From: Branchiostoma belcheri
Taxonomy: Eukaryota > Chordata > Leptocardii > Amphioxiformes > Branchiostomatidae
Length of the DNA: 64,000 nucleotides
Assembly: GCF_001625305.1 (NCBI RefSeq)
Contig: NW_017804027.1
Coordinates: 1 to 64,000 of the forward strand
Direction: 5' to 3'
Position 1 is the first letter of the stretch; every line of letters starts with the position of its first letter. The translations under genes were made by a program, and so were the position numbers. The notes under the pieces were generated by a model, which saw only the letters and a list, made by a program, of their open reading frames with translations, was not told the origin of the DNA and ran no database searches. Positions 22,561-37,200 of the stretch are shown here, piece by piece.

Positions 22561-25255
22561 CCACTCCGCTGAAAACCAACAAACACCTTCCTCTTCAGCT
22601 CCTGGGCAAAGAGATACAAGATAGATTGTAAGAAAAACTGAACAAATCACTGGTAACAGATCAGATAACAATAAACAAAGGTGCAGTTTCTAAGCAGAAA
22701 GGTTATTAATAACCTTTAACACGTTGAATTAGCTGTTTGGCTACCAGATCTCTATTCGTTATGGAGCTATCCAGCAAACCATTAACCTTCCGCACACCGA
22801 AGGAGCTGCTTGTTTACCGATAACCCATAAGTTACGAGGATAGGAAGTATGACAAAGGTTAACGTTTAGCACGTAATGATGTAACCATGGCTACCAGTTC
22901 ATTTTTGGTGACGGGTTATCCAGTAGGAAGGTTAACCATTCGCACACTAAAGTAGCTGTTTGGCTACCAGTTCTGTAATTGTTGCAGGGTTAGGCAGCCG
23001 AATGATTAACATTTGGCACACTGAAATAGCCGTTTGACACGTCCTTCTAAATTTGAAGGCACTAATGGCTAAGTATGTTATGGATAGAGGGATGACTTAT
23101 TAAGTAAAAATAGTCACACTTACCAAACATCAATGTGACGGGAGTAAAGATACTCTTTTTTTCACAAACTAATCTTTTATTCAGCCGACGTTTCAGTCAC
23201 CTTTCTTAGGGCAATTCTGACTGGTTCACCTCACCTGAACCAGTCAGAATTGCCTTCAGGAAGATGACAGACGGTGACTGAAACGTCGGCTGAATAAAAG
23301 ACTTGTTTGTGAAAAAAAGAGTTTCTCTACCCAGTGTCCTACCAATCTGATTCACGGGGTAAATGTGACCTGTTTGTAATTGGTAATTAGCTGCATGCTT
23401 GACACATTATGCCATGTACGTTCTTTGCCCATGTCAGATTAAGGATTATGGTTATTTATAGCTGCTCACAAACACTCCGTACCTACCTGGGTTTTGAGGC
23501 TGCCGCTTGTTCGATCACACACGAACACTTCGTACTGGTCTTTTGTCTTGTAAAGAGCCATCGGGTCATCTCTCGACTTATCTGCGATGTTGGCACCTCC
23601 AACCTGGTTACTTTGCACAAGACTGTTCAGAGCCTTTAACTACGTAAGACAGAACAGAAGAGTTCATGTCAAAAATGGTCCTCAAATTCATTAAAAAGAG
23701 AGTTGCGATTAAACTATCCAGGTATAGCCCCTACATGATATATTAGGGGACCTACCTGTACAATCATGGGACCCTGTTATACATGTGACCTATTGGTGCA
23801 AGTGCCCGAACTGTACATCTGACCTATCTGTATATCTGACTTATCTGCACACCTGTATATTTCTTTTTTACATGTGACCTACCTATACATGTGACCTACC
23901 TGTACATGTGACCTACCTGTACATGTGACCTACCTGTACATGCATATGTGACCTACCTGTACATGCATATGTGACCTACCTGTACATGTGACCTACCTGA
24001 ACATCCATATGTGACCTACCTGTACATGTGACCTACCTGTACATGTGACCTACCTGTACATGTGACCTACCTATACATGTGACCTACCTGTACATCCATA
24101 TGTGACCTACCTGTACATGTGACCTACCTGTACATTCATATGTGACCTACCTGTACATGCATATGTGACCTACCTGTACATGTGACCTACCTGTACATGC
24201 ATATGTGACCTACCTGTACATGCATATGTGACCTACCTGTACATGTGACCTACCTGAACATCCATATGTGACCTACCTGTACATGTGACCTACCTGTACA
24301 TGTGACCTACCTGTACATGTGACCTACCTGTACATGCATATGTGACCCACATGTACATGTGACCTACCTGTACATGTGACCTACCTGTACATGTGACCTA
24401 CCTATGCATGTGACCTACCTGTACATGCATATGTGACCTACCTATACATGTGACCTACCGGTACATGCATATGTGACCTACCTGTACATACATATGTGAC
24501 CTACCTATACATGTTACCTACCTGTACATGTGACCTACCTGTGCATGCATATGTGACCTACCTGTATATGTTACCTACTTGTTTCATGTACTGCACACTT
24601 GTATATGTATCTTTACAAGTGACCTTCCTATACACCTGACCTACCTGTACACGTGACATACCTGTACATCTGCCTTACCATAAACACGTGACCTATATGT
24701 GACCTACATGTACGTGTACACGTGATTGTACCTACATGTTCACGTCACATACCTGTACATCTGCCTTACATAAACACGTGACCTATATGTGACCTACATG
24801 CACGTGTACACGTGATTGTACCTACATGTACACGTGACATACCTGTACATGTACCTTATATACGCGTGACCTATGTTACCTACATGTACGTGTACGCGTG
24901 ATTGTACCTACCTGTACACGTGACATACCTGTACATCTGCCTTACATAAACACGTGGCCTATATGTGACCTACATGCACGTGTACACGTGATTGTACCTA
25001 CATGTACACGTGACATACCTGTACATCTGCCTTACATAAACGTGACCTATATGTGACCTATATTTACGTGTACACGTGATTGTATCTACATGTACACGTG
25101 ACCTACCTGCACATCTGAGTGGAGAACTATGAAACTCTTGATGACGGCTCCGACGATGGCATTCAGCTTGTTAGTGCAGTACTTTGCCAGGTCAGATGGG
25201 CGGGAGCCCAAATGGGTGTGTTCGTACAGGAACTTGTTGGAGAAATACGCCACGT
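22497..25255 (-). CDS. Gene B exons 17-19: unrecognised C-terminal domain
   Basis: Exons 25107-25255, 23487-23639 and 22497-22601 encode about 135 residues beginning DVAYFSNKFLYEHTHLG and ending GTPGTAHELV. The segment is mixed alpha/beta in appearance, with few cysteines and charged, ordered-looking strands (QYEVFVCD, RKVFVGFQ, LWRLYHYHDG). I do not recognise a family. The last about 57 nt of coding and flanking sequence are tandemly duplicated just past the stop codon (22441-22499), so the present C-terminus may be recent. Confidence 0.72.
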
Positions 25256-28200
25256 CTGAACCAACGAAAATACATCACGTCTAAATGAAAGGAAATGTAT
25301 ACTTCCCCTTTGAATCAAAAGAAATGCGTTACTTGCGATTAAAAGGGGTAATAATTATTTGATACCCACAAAATACTTAGTCCGAAACCCGAATGCACAT
25401 ATAAGAGATAGTACAGCATGTTTATATTTATCGTACGTAGCTGTCATTGAAACTTTTCATGTAGAAACGAAAGCCAGCCTTTGATGTGCCTGGAATACTC
25501 ATTTTATTTGAAAATAGTTTCCAGTCTTTTTTCTCATATGTTTTCTCTTATATGTATTACAATTACAGCTTTTCATGTGAAAGTTCGTTTCATACTTGTA
25601 TAATTATGTAAGAAATAGCTTTCCGTCTGACAGTTTGATCAATACTAGAATGTGTAACAGTAATTTCTGTGTTTAAAGTTAAAACGTCTGTTCCTATACA
25701 AAAGAATTGTTCTCACATTGAACCAGTCACCCTGGTCTTCTTCAATAGACTAACCCAATGAAGAAGACCAGAGTAACTGATTGAAAGCTCGGGATGAGAC
25801 CAATTCTTTTTTGTTGGAACAAAAGTTTTATCTTTAAACATGAAACTATCAACACTGATGATTCGTATGTGTAACAACAGCCTTCCGTGTGAAAGTCTGT
25901 TTAAAACCTACCAACACAGGATGGGAAGTCAAAGCCAAAGCCCGCTGGTCCACATTTGTTTTGTTTGGTTTTTCGAGGTGGATTCGTGTTCGTCTCCCAG
26001 AATACGTTTCCTGCCCTACTGTACATGATGGAGTCAGGCGGGCAGGTGATTTCCACCTGCTGCTGGGAGAGGATGCGGGTTCCTGCGACGTTTGCTCCGC
26101 CACGCTTTAGCTCCACAGCCTTTTCACCTGCTGCTGGGGCCTTGAGGGGGACCAGACACTGCACTGCAGCAAAAAAAAAAATATAACAAGACTGGCAATT
26201 AAAACATACATTGCCATAGCGACGATGGTTGCTGTTAGGGTAATTGTTTGCATGGCACTGCCACCATTTCATAATTTTGAGGTACCTATACAGATACGTG
26301 TACAATGCACTCCTCCCCTGAGTATACAGTAAACAAGCCCAGGGGTCACAGAAAGTAGAGCATCCGGGGCAGAGAGGTCTTAAAGGTTTTCAGGAAAGTG
26401 GGCATAGATGTGGGTCAGAGACATGCCTGTGTACATTCCATTGGTGTGGACAAAATGCCTGTACGATTCCAAGAATTGCACACAATACTGTACCATTATA
26501 CCATTAAGCTCCTCCCTGAGACGTTACCAAAAACACAAACATCACACTGTATTACAAACATCTCACCAGCAAGCAGGTCGTTGACCTCTGACATTGATAG
26601 CATGCTACAATGAGTGTTAGCATCAAATAAAAATTCATGTAGATTAAGCGAATAGTGATCGGGCACGGTTTGAAAGGAATGTGTGGCACGTGGACCATAT
26701 GCGAGGAATGTGAGTTACCCGAATCGCGGTTCAGCCGGTTCAGTATGAACAAGACTTTAGTAACTCTTGAGTCTGTTTAGATCGTACCATTACAATGGAC
26801 TATAGGGGGGCTCATCCCTCCACCAGCAGAACAGGTCGCCATTTGCGAGTTGTGGTTCGTTCCATCCAGCCACCACTCTCTGTCGGAACATTCATACAGC
26901 ACCTGAATAAAGAAGACAACAACATAAACACCAACAACAGGACCGGTACCTTTTTCTTAACTGCCACTGTATTCGCACAGCACATAAATAACAAAGTCAA
27001 CACCGAGAACTGAACCATCAACGGGACCTGTTCCTACACCGACTGCAGTCACCTGTTGTAAGCACATTTTTGCTAATTTTGACCCCATACGGTAAGATTC
27101 GTTGCAAAAAAAAACTTACGGTGGTTTGAGGGTTAGGGACCAGTTCAATATATCTCGGCCCTTTTATAGAATTAAAGTCCAAGAATAATCATGTCATGTC
27201 CTACCTGGTTGTCTATCCACACCCGTGCTGGCGGTTTCAGCCTTCGGGACGTGCCTGGACCCGTCTGCAGTATAAAGACTGGAGATTCCTTGAGTTTCTT
27301 ATCAGCGATGGCAATGGCAGGAGGGCTGATGTCACAGGATTCTGTGGAACGGATTTCAAATATTTAGCAAAATCAGCTGCTGGAAAGGTTTTGATATCAT
27401 GAGTTTCTATGCTACGAATATTAACATTTCAGTGATAACACCCGTTGGATACGGTACTGTTATCGCTTTGTAACATTTTAGCGAAAACACCAGCAATTGG
27501 TAGAGGGGTATATAGTAGAGGGGATTCATTCCTCAAGCTAACCAACATCTTGAACACGCAGTCGTCCCTCAGTAAGACATCTGGAGCCGCATAGTTCCCG
27601 ATTAGAATATTTATTCAGCCTGTCACACAGCAGATGGTAAGATTGCGTCGATAAGTACTTAACGTTGTACATCGTACTTTCTCTCACCAACCCAGGTAGT
27701 CTATGGCGTGAGGGGTACGTACCTCACATGACTCCTACATAGTATTGGAATTATGTCACCCCTAACTTTATACACTCACCCGGTCCTCCGGCACTATGTT
27801 AAGGTACGTAAACCCCAAACAGTACACCGCGCGGACCCCAGCACTTTATAATCTGTAATATCTTTTTTGTTTCTAAAGATTTTTTTCTGAAATTTCAGGT
27901 AATTGTCACCCACAAAGTTGTCCCTCAATACAGTGCAGAAAATTCCGTTTCCCCCATAAAAAAATTATATCTGATTTTCTTTTTGGGTCCGCGCGGACCC
28001 CAGCCGGCTTATGATCGTAATGGATACACTGTTGTTTTATATATTACCTTATTTCCGTTTTATATTTTTTTTATGCACTTATAGTATGGCACCAATTTTT
28101 TAAAGAATGGTGTAGTAATAGAAATAAATTCTAGCTTTGTGTAATTATGACGTCATATGACGTCAGAGCTAATAATATGGTCCGCTATCTTGGGTTTTGA

Positions 28201-31200
28201 TTAATGACGTCATCAAATTAGCATATATTATGAATACTACAAATTAGCATATATTATGAGTAAAGCTCAGAAGGTAATGCATAAGAAATGCATTGAACAA
28301 CATTACAGACCTCTACATTCCAAGGTGTCTGCCTCACTGTCGAGACTGCCATCCTTGCAAGTCAAAGAGATTGAATCAAGGAGGTCAAATCTACCCCCAT
28401 TGTTTGAATCTTCAATGCCACTGTACCACACCCGTCTGTTGTCACGGCAACTGACTGTGACGCGACTGTTGTGCGGGATTTGACCTGACGGCGATGTGTC
28501 CGCATGGGGGATGTTCAGGGCGTCACAGGGGCGTGGGGCGGCTGGGAAACACAGGTAAAACATTAAAACTCAATCGTCTATCCACTCACATGGGCCTAGG
28601 GTGACTGGAGCACATTGAAAATATTTAAATTCATCGATTCAGTCACTTTTTCACTCACATGGGCCTAGGACGGCTACAACACAGGCATGGAAAAATTAAA
28701 ACTCATCTATTTAGTCACTCTTTTTCTCACAGGGGCTCTGGTGACAGGAGCACATGGAAAAACATTAAAACTCATCAAGTCACTCATTTTCTCACAAAGG
28801 CGTGGGGCGGCTAGAGCACGGGGAGAACATTAAAACTCACCCATACACTCATTCACTAACGTGCGTGGGGCCTGAATAATTCAACCTTACTCATTTACTT
28901 AGTCAAAAATTCATAGGAGCGCACATAAACACAACCTTCACAGATCCAACCAGACGTACATATAACAATTATGATAATACCTACCTTCACACGGGAACAC
29001 CTTCTTCTGGAGGTTTTTCTTGCATGTCCAGGGAGACGTAAGGTCGTCCCTGAAAGGTAATTCACACGCAGAAAAAAAGTTACTAAGAAGAAGCCTTAGC
29101 AGAGCTCTGAAAGCTCTGAATTTCATCGGCCCATTTGTCCACCTAGTTGCACGCTGGGCTAATACGAGTTATTATTTGAAACGGTCGTTGCCGTGTCGTT
29201 GAGTAGCCGATGCCAAATCTAGGCCTTTTTTTTGGGGGGGGGGAGGGCAAAATACGACAGCATCGTAAAAATACTAAACATAGAGGTGAAAAAAAGAGAA
29301 CAAGATTCGAACCCAAATATACGCCACGAACATCATGATGTGGACGGAGCGTTCTAGTAATTTAAGTTTGCCGTCCCGCGACGTGGCATCGCCCGTTTAA
29401 AATGACAATGACCGTTTGCGCGACGAAAATACACATACCGACAGGGAGGTAGCTTTTAAAAATCACTACAGACAGTGCAAATAACTGTTTACCTAACAAT
29501 TCTATTCTCCAGACAAAGAACAGTGACGGTCCTTTAGTAATTACAATGTTTCCTATGAGGAGAAAGTGCATGTCACCTGAGAATGCTATTCTCCGGACAA
29601 GTGAAAGTGACTGTATCCCCCTGTAGCATTTCTCTGGTCTCCTTGGCATTAATGAAAGTCCGAAGTTGGTACGTCTGTGGAGCTCCGAGGTCTGGCGTGA
29701 ACTGAATCTGCATGTCAGGAAACTGCAGAAACTCGTCCCGTCTTGCCGGACCGGGTACAAGCTTGCAGGTCCCTAAATTAATTTCACATCAGTTTGTAGT
29801 TTCCATGGGGAAAACATGTTGAAACAGTTACTGTTGCAGTGATACATGTCTTGAATGTCATACCGGCCTGCAGGTCCCTAAGCTATAACATGGAAAATCT
29901 TACACCTGCTTGCGGGTCCCTAAAGTAAGACGTGTGAAATCTTACAGCAGCTTGCAGGTACCTAAAGTAAGACATGTCTGAAATCTTACACCAGCTTGAA
30001 GGTTCCTAGAGTAAGACGTATTAAATCTTATACCGGCTTCAAGATCCCTAAAGTAAGCAGGTGTAAAATCTTTAACAAACTTGCAGGTCCCTAAAGTAAG
30101 ATATTTGTACACCAGATGATAAGACAAGTGGAATTCTTACACCTGTTTGCAGGTTATTAAAATAAAACTGACTGGTTTGTTGGTAGTTACGGGAGCAATG
30201 CGGCTGTAGTTTGGTTTGTCAGTCATTACGTGAGTAGTGTTGCAGTAGTTTGTCAGTCATTACGTGAGTAGTGTTGCAGTAGTTTGTCAGTCATTACGTG
30301 AGTAGTGTTGCAGTAGTTTGTCAGTCTTTACGTGAGTAGTGTTGCAGTAGTTTGTCAGTCATTACGGGAGTAGTGTTGCAGTAGTTTGTCAGTCATTACG
30401 GGAGTAGTGTTGCAGTAGTTTGTCAGTCATTACGTGAGTAGTGTTGCAGTAGTTTGTCAGTCATTACGTGAGTAGTGTTGCAGTAGTTTGTCAGTCATTA
30501 CGTGAGTAGCGTTGCAGTAGTTTGTCAGTCATTACATGAGTAGTGTTGCAGTAGTTTGTCAGTCATTACGGGGGCATTGCGGCTTTAGTTTGTTGGTATT
30601 TACGTGAGCATTAGGGCAGAGCATGTGAAGTTTGTACTTACATGAGTCTTATATATAGGAGTCTAATTACTAACGCAGGTACATGTATTACGGCGGTACG
30701 CAGGTATTGTGGCAGTCCTTTGTCGGTACTTACGTGGCAGTAGTTTGTCAGTAATGACGTGAGCATTGTGGCAGTAGTTTTTCGATACTTGAGTGAGCAG
30801 TAGTTTGTCATACTTACCGTCATACGTCAGCATTATGACAGCAGTTTTTTTTGTACTTTGGTACGTGAGAATTGTGGCAGTGATTTGTCAGTACTTACGC
30901 AAGAATCGTGGCAGTAGTTTGTCGGTACTTACTTTGGAATCGTGGCAGTAGTTTGTCATTACTTACTTTGGAATCGTGCCAGTAGCTTGTCAATACTTAC
31001 GCGAGAATCGTGCCAGTAGCTTGTCAGTACTTACGCGAGAATCGTGCCAGTAGCTTGTCAATACTTACGCGAGAATCGTGCCAGTAGCTTGTCAATACTT
31101 ACGCGAGAATCGTGCCAGTAGCTTGTCAATACTTACGCGAGAATCGTGCCAGTAGCTTGTCAGTACTTACGCGAGAATCGTGCCAGTAGCTTGTCAGTAC

Positions 31201-34200
31201 TTACGCGAGAATCGTGCCAGTAGCTTGTCAGTACTTACCTGAGCATTCTGGCACAGGCGGTTGGAACCTGCCGTCGTCCTCACACGTTAGGCTCAGCGAA
31301 TTCAGTATGGGGTACCGGGCCTTTATCCCCAATCCGGGGTTACAGGTCGCCTCCAGCACCGTTCCGACCGGCATATCCTTCCCGGCCACCACCTCCTTGC
31401 CCTCTCTGTTTATCAGCTTTCCGTTCAGGCTGCGCAGCTGGCTCTCAGCCACTGTGCACCCTAGAAATGTGCGGAGTGCAATCAAAAGACTATGGAAGAG
31501 TTGGAAATAGGCTTCAACCATGTGTGGTTGACATCTGGACTGACAACATTTCTAGATTTGTAAAAACGCGTTAGCACATAGCAGATTTCAGGTCATTAAA
31601 ATTAATATTGTGTTCAACAATGGTCGTATGGTAAATATCGTGTAATCAACAATAGATTTTTATTTAATTAATAGTCGTGTTTCCAATGAAATCTACAACT
31701 AAACTTCTTCTGGGTCTTCATCCGCCACTGAAAAGACAACAAACAAAATTGTTATGACATGAGCAAATTTTTACATCGAGGGATTGAAGCAATTTTATCT
31801 GCCTTTACCATTCCCCTAGCCTGCTTTTTTACACAATATTTTCAAGTATTTTGAAGTCGTCATCAGGTCATAGACCCTTGACTTTTTTTGCCCTGCGGCG
31901 GCTTGCCTGGAAGGGACGGCTAACCTCACAGCCCATGTTACAGACGAAATATTACCGAGAAAAATACTACCTAGAAGGGATCTTGCAGGAATACCACTTA
32001 CGTATTTCGTACCGCTGTCCGACAAACGGCGAGACTAGCCTCTGTCCTATGGCCACCACGACGCTCCCACAGGCCCGAGCCGCCCCAGCCACCCATCCTG
32101 GCAACATCCGCTTGGTCCGACCTCGTGAAAAAAACAAAATGGTTTAGTGTAATTTGTGAAATATTTATCATATCGGAATTTAAGAAAAAGATCGAGACGA
32201 GACACGTGTATAGTAACGTACTTCGTGACGTGCCGCTGCCCCCGGAGCTGTGTTGAAAACAACAAAAAAATATACGAGATGAGTTTGTTTGTAGATATAT
32301 GCAGATTATATTGATTCATCCTAACTTCAGGCTAATGGTAGGTGGCTGAAGTTGTGGAAATTAAGTAATAACGAAATAACATGAACCTCACATCAAACAT
32401 TTACCCAGTATTCCTCAGAAGTAGGGTTTCAACCGAACTTCTGACGCGAGGTCACTGTTAGAAGTTAGATGTCGCCATCTTAAAAGAACTCTAACAAGAA
32501 CCGCAATACCCTGGCAGCTGTCAAAAGTTATATTACGTTACACGTAATTCGCTCAAGACCACTTGGAAATGATTGTAACTTCTAACATTCTCCTGAGTAA
32601 TGGAGCATGGATGTGGTTTTGGTGATTTGCTTCCATAGTAGTAGTAAAACTTCGGACAATCTATATTTATGATATAACTTTTGCCACTTCACCCTGATGC
32701 TGGGCATAGATCGACCTGAACGATCACAGACAGGAAAGGAATAGACAGTCCGGCATCTTTCATTGATGTAAAAACAGAAGCATTGGAGGAAGTTATATCT
32801 TAGACAATGAAAAAAAAAGTACATGTCTGTGTAGGCTAGACATTCAGCTTCAGGTAATAAGATACGCCTAAAACAAATAGTCAAACAACTAGGTATGCCT
32901 TTGGAAACAGATGATTTGTCTTCACCGTATATTAATCAATATTTCGTTCTTATAAACCTGCTTTTCTCAGAATTCCCAAGTGTCAATGACGAAAGGTTAC
33001 AACGCTACCTGGAACGTCTGATCGTTTCCAAAATCATATCCAGTTGCTTGAGTAACTGTTTTTTTGCGTAAAGAAAAGTGTACTAAATTAAAAAAATAAA
33101 GTTGGTCTTAGTAGTAAAAGATTGAAGAGAGTTGATTCTAATAGTTCTAACACTTTGTCAACGCCTGTCAGTACTGTTTTCACTGCGTTATTAATTATCA
33201 AACCTGTCCTGCTGGAAAAGCTGCACCAGCTGCGTCAGCGAGGCGCGATGTTCCCGGAACTGCAGTGTGCCGGGAAGGCGGTACAGGATATAGGGGGCGT
33301 AGGGAACCTGGCAAAAAAAATACTTTTTAATTTTATTTTTTCACCACTGGTTTACATATCACCCTGTTGGTGGTTTTCAATACTCTTCGTCCACATAAAA
33401 CAAAGCATAATTAAGTCAGATAAAATGACAAGTATCTAAAACTAACTTAAAAGTAGAATAATAGTAAAATGATAATGCCATGATAAGAAAAATTTCAAAA
33501 CGATTGGATGGAATAATGAAGTGATGTAGATAATGGGATGGGGCGTGTTTGCAAATCAATGCTTATTAACAAAATAAAAAAAATTAACTCAAAGATGTAA
33601 ATCTGAACAAATATCAACTGCTGAGTGAGAAGGAAAAGTCAAATTAGGCACAAACCCGAGGCGTAAAGAACCTGGAAGACAAAATCAAATTCAGACGAAG
33701 GGTGAGTAGAAACCTTGAATCCCAGGCTATCCGCATCCACCCTGGCCACGAGAACTCTTCGGTAGAACGGCACGTAGAGAGCCAGGCGGTCAAACCGCTC
33801 CAGGGACTCCTGACGGCAGCTTCGGCAGCCTGGGGTGAGTGAGAGAGCTTTTTATTTACTTTAATAGTTACCTTAAAACACGCCGCATTGTTAGAATTAC
33901 CAACATGTGGGGTTAAATTAGAGAACTGTGAAGAAAGATGTTTGTTTACCTTAGACTTAAAAAGTTTAAAGTTGTACCAACATGGAAAACATTCATAAGG
34001 AGACTTGTTCCATAGTGATGAAGTTTTGGAAAAAAAAATCTCCTGAGAGATGGAGCATACAGTAACATACAGTAACGCCAGACTTGCAGAACGAAACCAT
34101 GTCATGTACTGCCACATGTTAATTGAATAAACTACAGCAGACATTTTAGAGCAGTGCTTCAGTGCGTACTGTCTGGACGATGTTTGGAACTCTTGCCTTA

Positions 34201-37200
34201 CCTTGCGGACATCTATCCTTCCTTGTTCACGATTCTTATCTTGTCCATAAGGATCTTGCTTTGCTCACTGGCGTCTTACCTTGTTGAAGTGTTTACCCTG
34301 TTGAAGTGTTTCAAGTGTTTTTACAAGTGTCTTACCGCATTCACGAGGATCTTACCGTTAACAAGTGCATTACCTTGTTCGCAAGTCTTACCTTGTTTAC
34401 AAGTGTCTTATCATGTTCAAAAGTGCCTTACCTTCTTCACAAGTGTCTTACCTTATTCACAAGTGTCTTACCGTCTTCACAAGTGTCTTACCTTCTTCAC
34501 ATGTGTCTTACCTTCTTCACAAGTGTCTTACCTTCTTCACAAGTGTCTTACCTTCTTCGAATGTGTCTTACCTTCTTCACAAGTGTCTACCTTCTTCACG
34601 TGTGTCTTACCTTCTTCACAAGTGTCTTACCTTCTTCACAAGTGTCTTACCTTCTTCACAAGTGTCTTACCTTTTTCATATCTGCCTTACCTTCTTCACA
34701 TGTGTCTTACCTTCTTCACAAGTGTCGATGTTGCAGCCACGACAGAACAGCAGGATGATACCATACTCCGGTTCCCGGTTCACCAGTGCCGTGTAAGCCG
34801 CCATGCTCAGCAGACTGGTCGGTGACTTCGGATCAACTACAACAAATCATGGCCGACTGGGTTCGTATCAAAGGCGCAACATGCATATGAACGACTGTGT
34901 TCTTTGATCCAAGGCAAAACATGCTCAACTCAGTTGTTGTTACAAAGGCAAAACAGGGACTACCAGCTTAGCTGTTTGCAGTGTCTAACTATATATTTGA
35001 AACTATATATGTTTACCGAAGGAAAACATATTGTGTTTGCTCAGTTTTAATTCTTCTTCTACTTCTTCTTCTTCTCCAAACAGTGACCTTTTTATGACCA
35101 AGACAGTCTATCACCGTGGTAACTGGTGTTGGTTTACATAATGTTGCAACTTTGTAGCAGGAAGGATTTAGACTCCTGTCACCATTTATATATGAATGTG
35201 TTTGAGTAAGAATCAACAGGGCGGACCATGTGCGAAGGCAAATATTATGCATTTGCTTTGGAAATGTTTCCTTTCTAGTTTTATTTTACCTTAAACATAT
35301 CCTACCTTCGACAGTCTATCTCTATACGCAATAAGTTAATAAACAGGGAACTAACCATCATTTTGAAGGGCGTCTTTGCATTCAGGCAGGATCTGTTTCT
35401 CTTTTTTGGCGAAATCACAAATGTCACGGAAGATCTCGTGGCTAAGTCTCGCCGCACAAGGGCCGCGTGGCACCGTAGCGAGAGGCCCCCATTCACTGGA
35501 ACATTCGCCGACATGCACGCCAAAGACTACTGCTGAGCGGCTCACACCAGATATCTTAGGAAGAGACAGACATATCTTACGGTGATTCATCATTACGATG
35601 ATTACGATCGTAATAATGAATCTGAGGTGTCACAGAACATCCACATAGAATCACCGGGGCACACAGTGGATCTGGAGGGTGTCAGAATCTTGGATACCGA
35701 ACAGGGTTATTCCAAGAGAGGCATAAAAGAGGCCGTATACCTCAGGGCACTTCAACCATCGCTCACCCGGGACGGGGGGCAATATCGACTTCAGACAACC
35801 TTTGACCCTTTGCTGACGTCACACGTGGGAAAAATCACGTGTCCACAGCATTTGGGTCAGATAGCTGAGGAAGACTGAGTGATTCAGTCGAAAATTTCTG
35901 GTGAGTCAAATTTTGAGTTGGAGAACAGGTTAAGTTTTTTATAATGTAATTTACCAACTCAGATGAACTTTCATGCTGATGATTACGATGATTATTATCT
36001 CTTTCAGTAGTTGTTTCCAGCGTTTCTAAATCAAAATTTATGTATAGCTTTGGTTAAAGAACAACTGTATTTGTGTTTCCTTAGTCTTGTTTTAGAATAT
36101 ATGCATTAGACACAGCTAATACACGAAAACAAAATTATGTACACAAACAGGACTATACGCACAACCAAAACCTATCCAAGATCAAAGCAATACATAAACC
36201 AAAAAACAAAACAACACAAGCCAACAAAAATATACACAAACAGAGCAAACAAACAAAACATTTTTACGCACAAAAAAAAAAAAACACACACACACACAAC
36301 ATTGGCCCGAACCTACAAACAAAAGGACACACACCTGGTAGGCGGGGCTTCCTGGGATCTTGAGGTGTTGATGTGACCCCGGACACGACATAGCTGCCAA
36401 CTGGTTCGCAGCGTACTCCATGTTATTCTCATCCTGCCCTCTACTGCTGCATCTGATGTTGCCAGAGGCATACTTAAGGGACACCTGCGATCCGATAGAA
36501 AACAATGCAAAAAATGAACCAGATTGTCAAAGGAAAAGGACGACATTGTATTGTCAATATGTTGCTTGCCATTGCAAACTTATTTAGCATTACAAACGTT
36601 TACTACAAATTTAAAAGGCTGAGCATTAACAAACAAACAAACTTCAACCCAAAGATCATGCCATTGTACCTAGAATTACATTAATCTGCACCAAAGGAGT
36701 TGGGAATATGTACATTTATTCTTTCGAAAAGCTCTTGGAACTCCACTTTTTGACATGAGGCTAACCAGCTGTGAATTGATTATTAGAGGATTGCCTATAT
36801 GTTGTGGTATTGAGAAGCTAGTTCTATGCGCCAAGTATGGAAATCACATTAATATTTAGAACAAAGTGCGCGAACATTTTAAGCAGAGCTAACCAGAGTT
36901 ATGTGATAACCAGATAGCCAGCTAAGTGAGGGACAAGGCTTTAATGAGTTGCAGGGCTTACATTGATCTTCTTTACTGAGATACAGGGCTTACCTTTATC
37001 TGCTCCGTGGAGTTACAGGGCTTACATTGATAAACTACAAAGTTATAGGGTCTATATTGATCTGCTTTGTGGAGTTATAATTTACAGGGCTTAAATTGAC
37101 ATACTTTGTGGAGCTACAGGGCTGATTTCATTTCATTTATTTCATTTTACCAGAGGAGTACACTCAGGTCGTTTGACCTGTTTTCATGTATCTCTGGGAT

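Noticed and set aside
23790..25106. CRISPR-like repeat array
   Set aside because: Direct short units without unique spacers in a eukaryotic intron; it is a minisatellite.
32002..32107. Separate CCP gene starting at the Met in exon 9
   Set aside because: Possible, but the signal peptide would be weak and the microexon gives a clean in-phase join to the upstream exons.
34154..34825. Long plus-strand frames rich in SSQVSYLLHKCLTFF-type repeats
   Set aside because: They are the 20-bp minisatellite read in three frames; the real coding sequence here is gene B exon 5 on the other strand.
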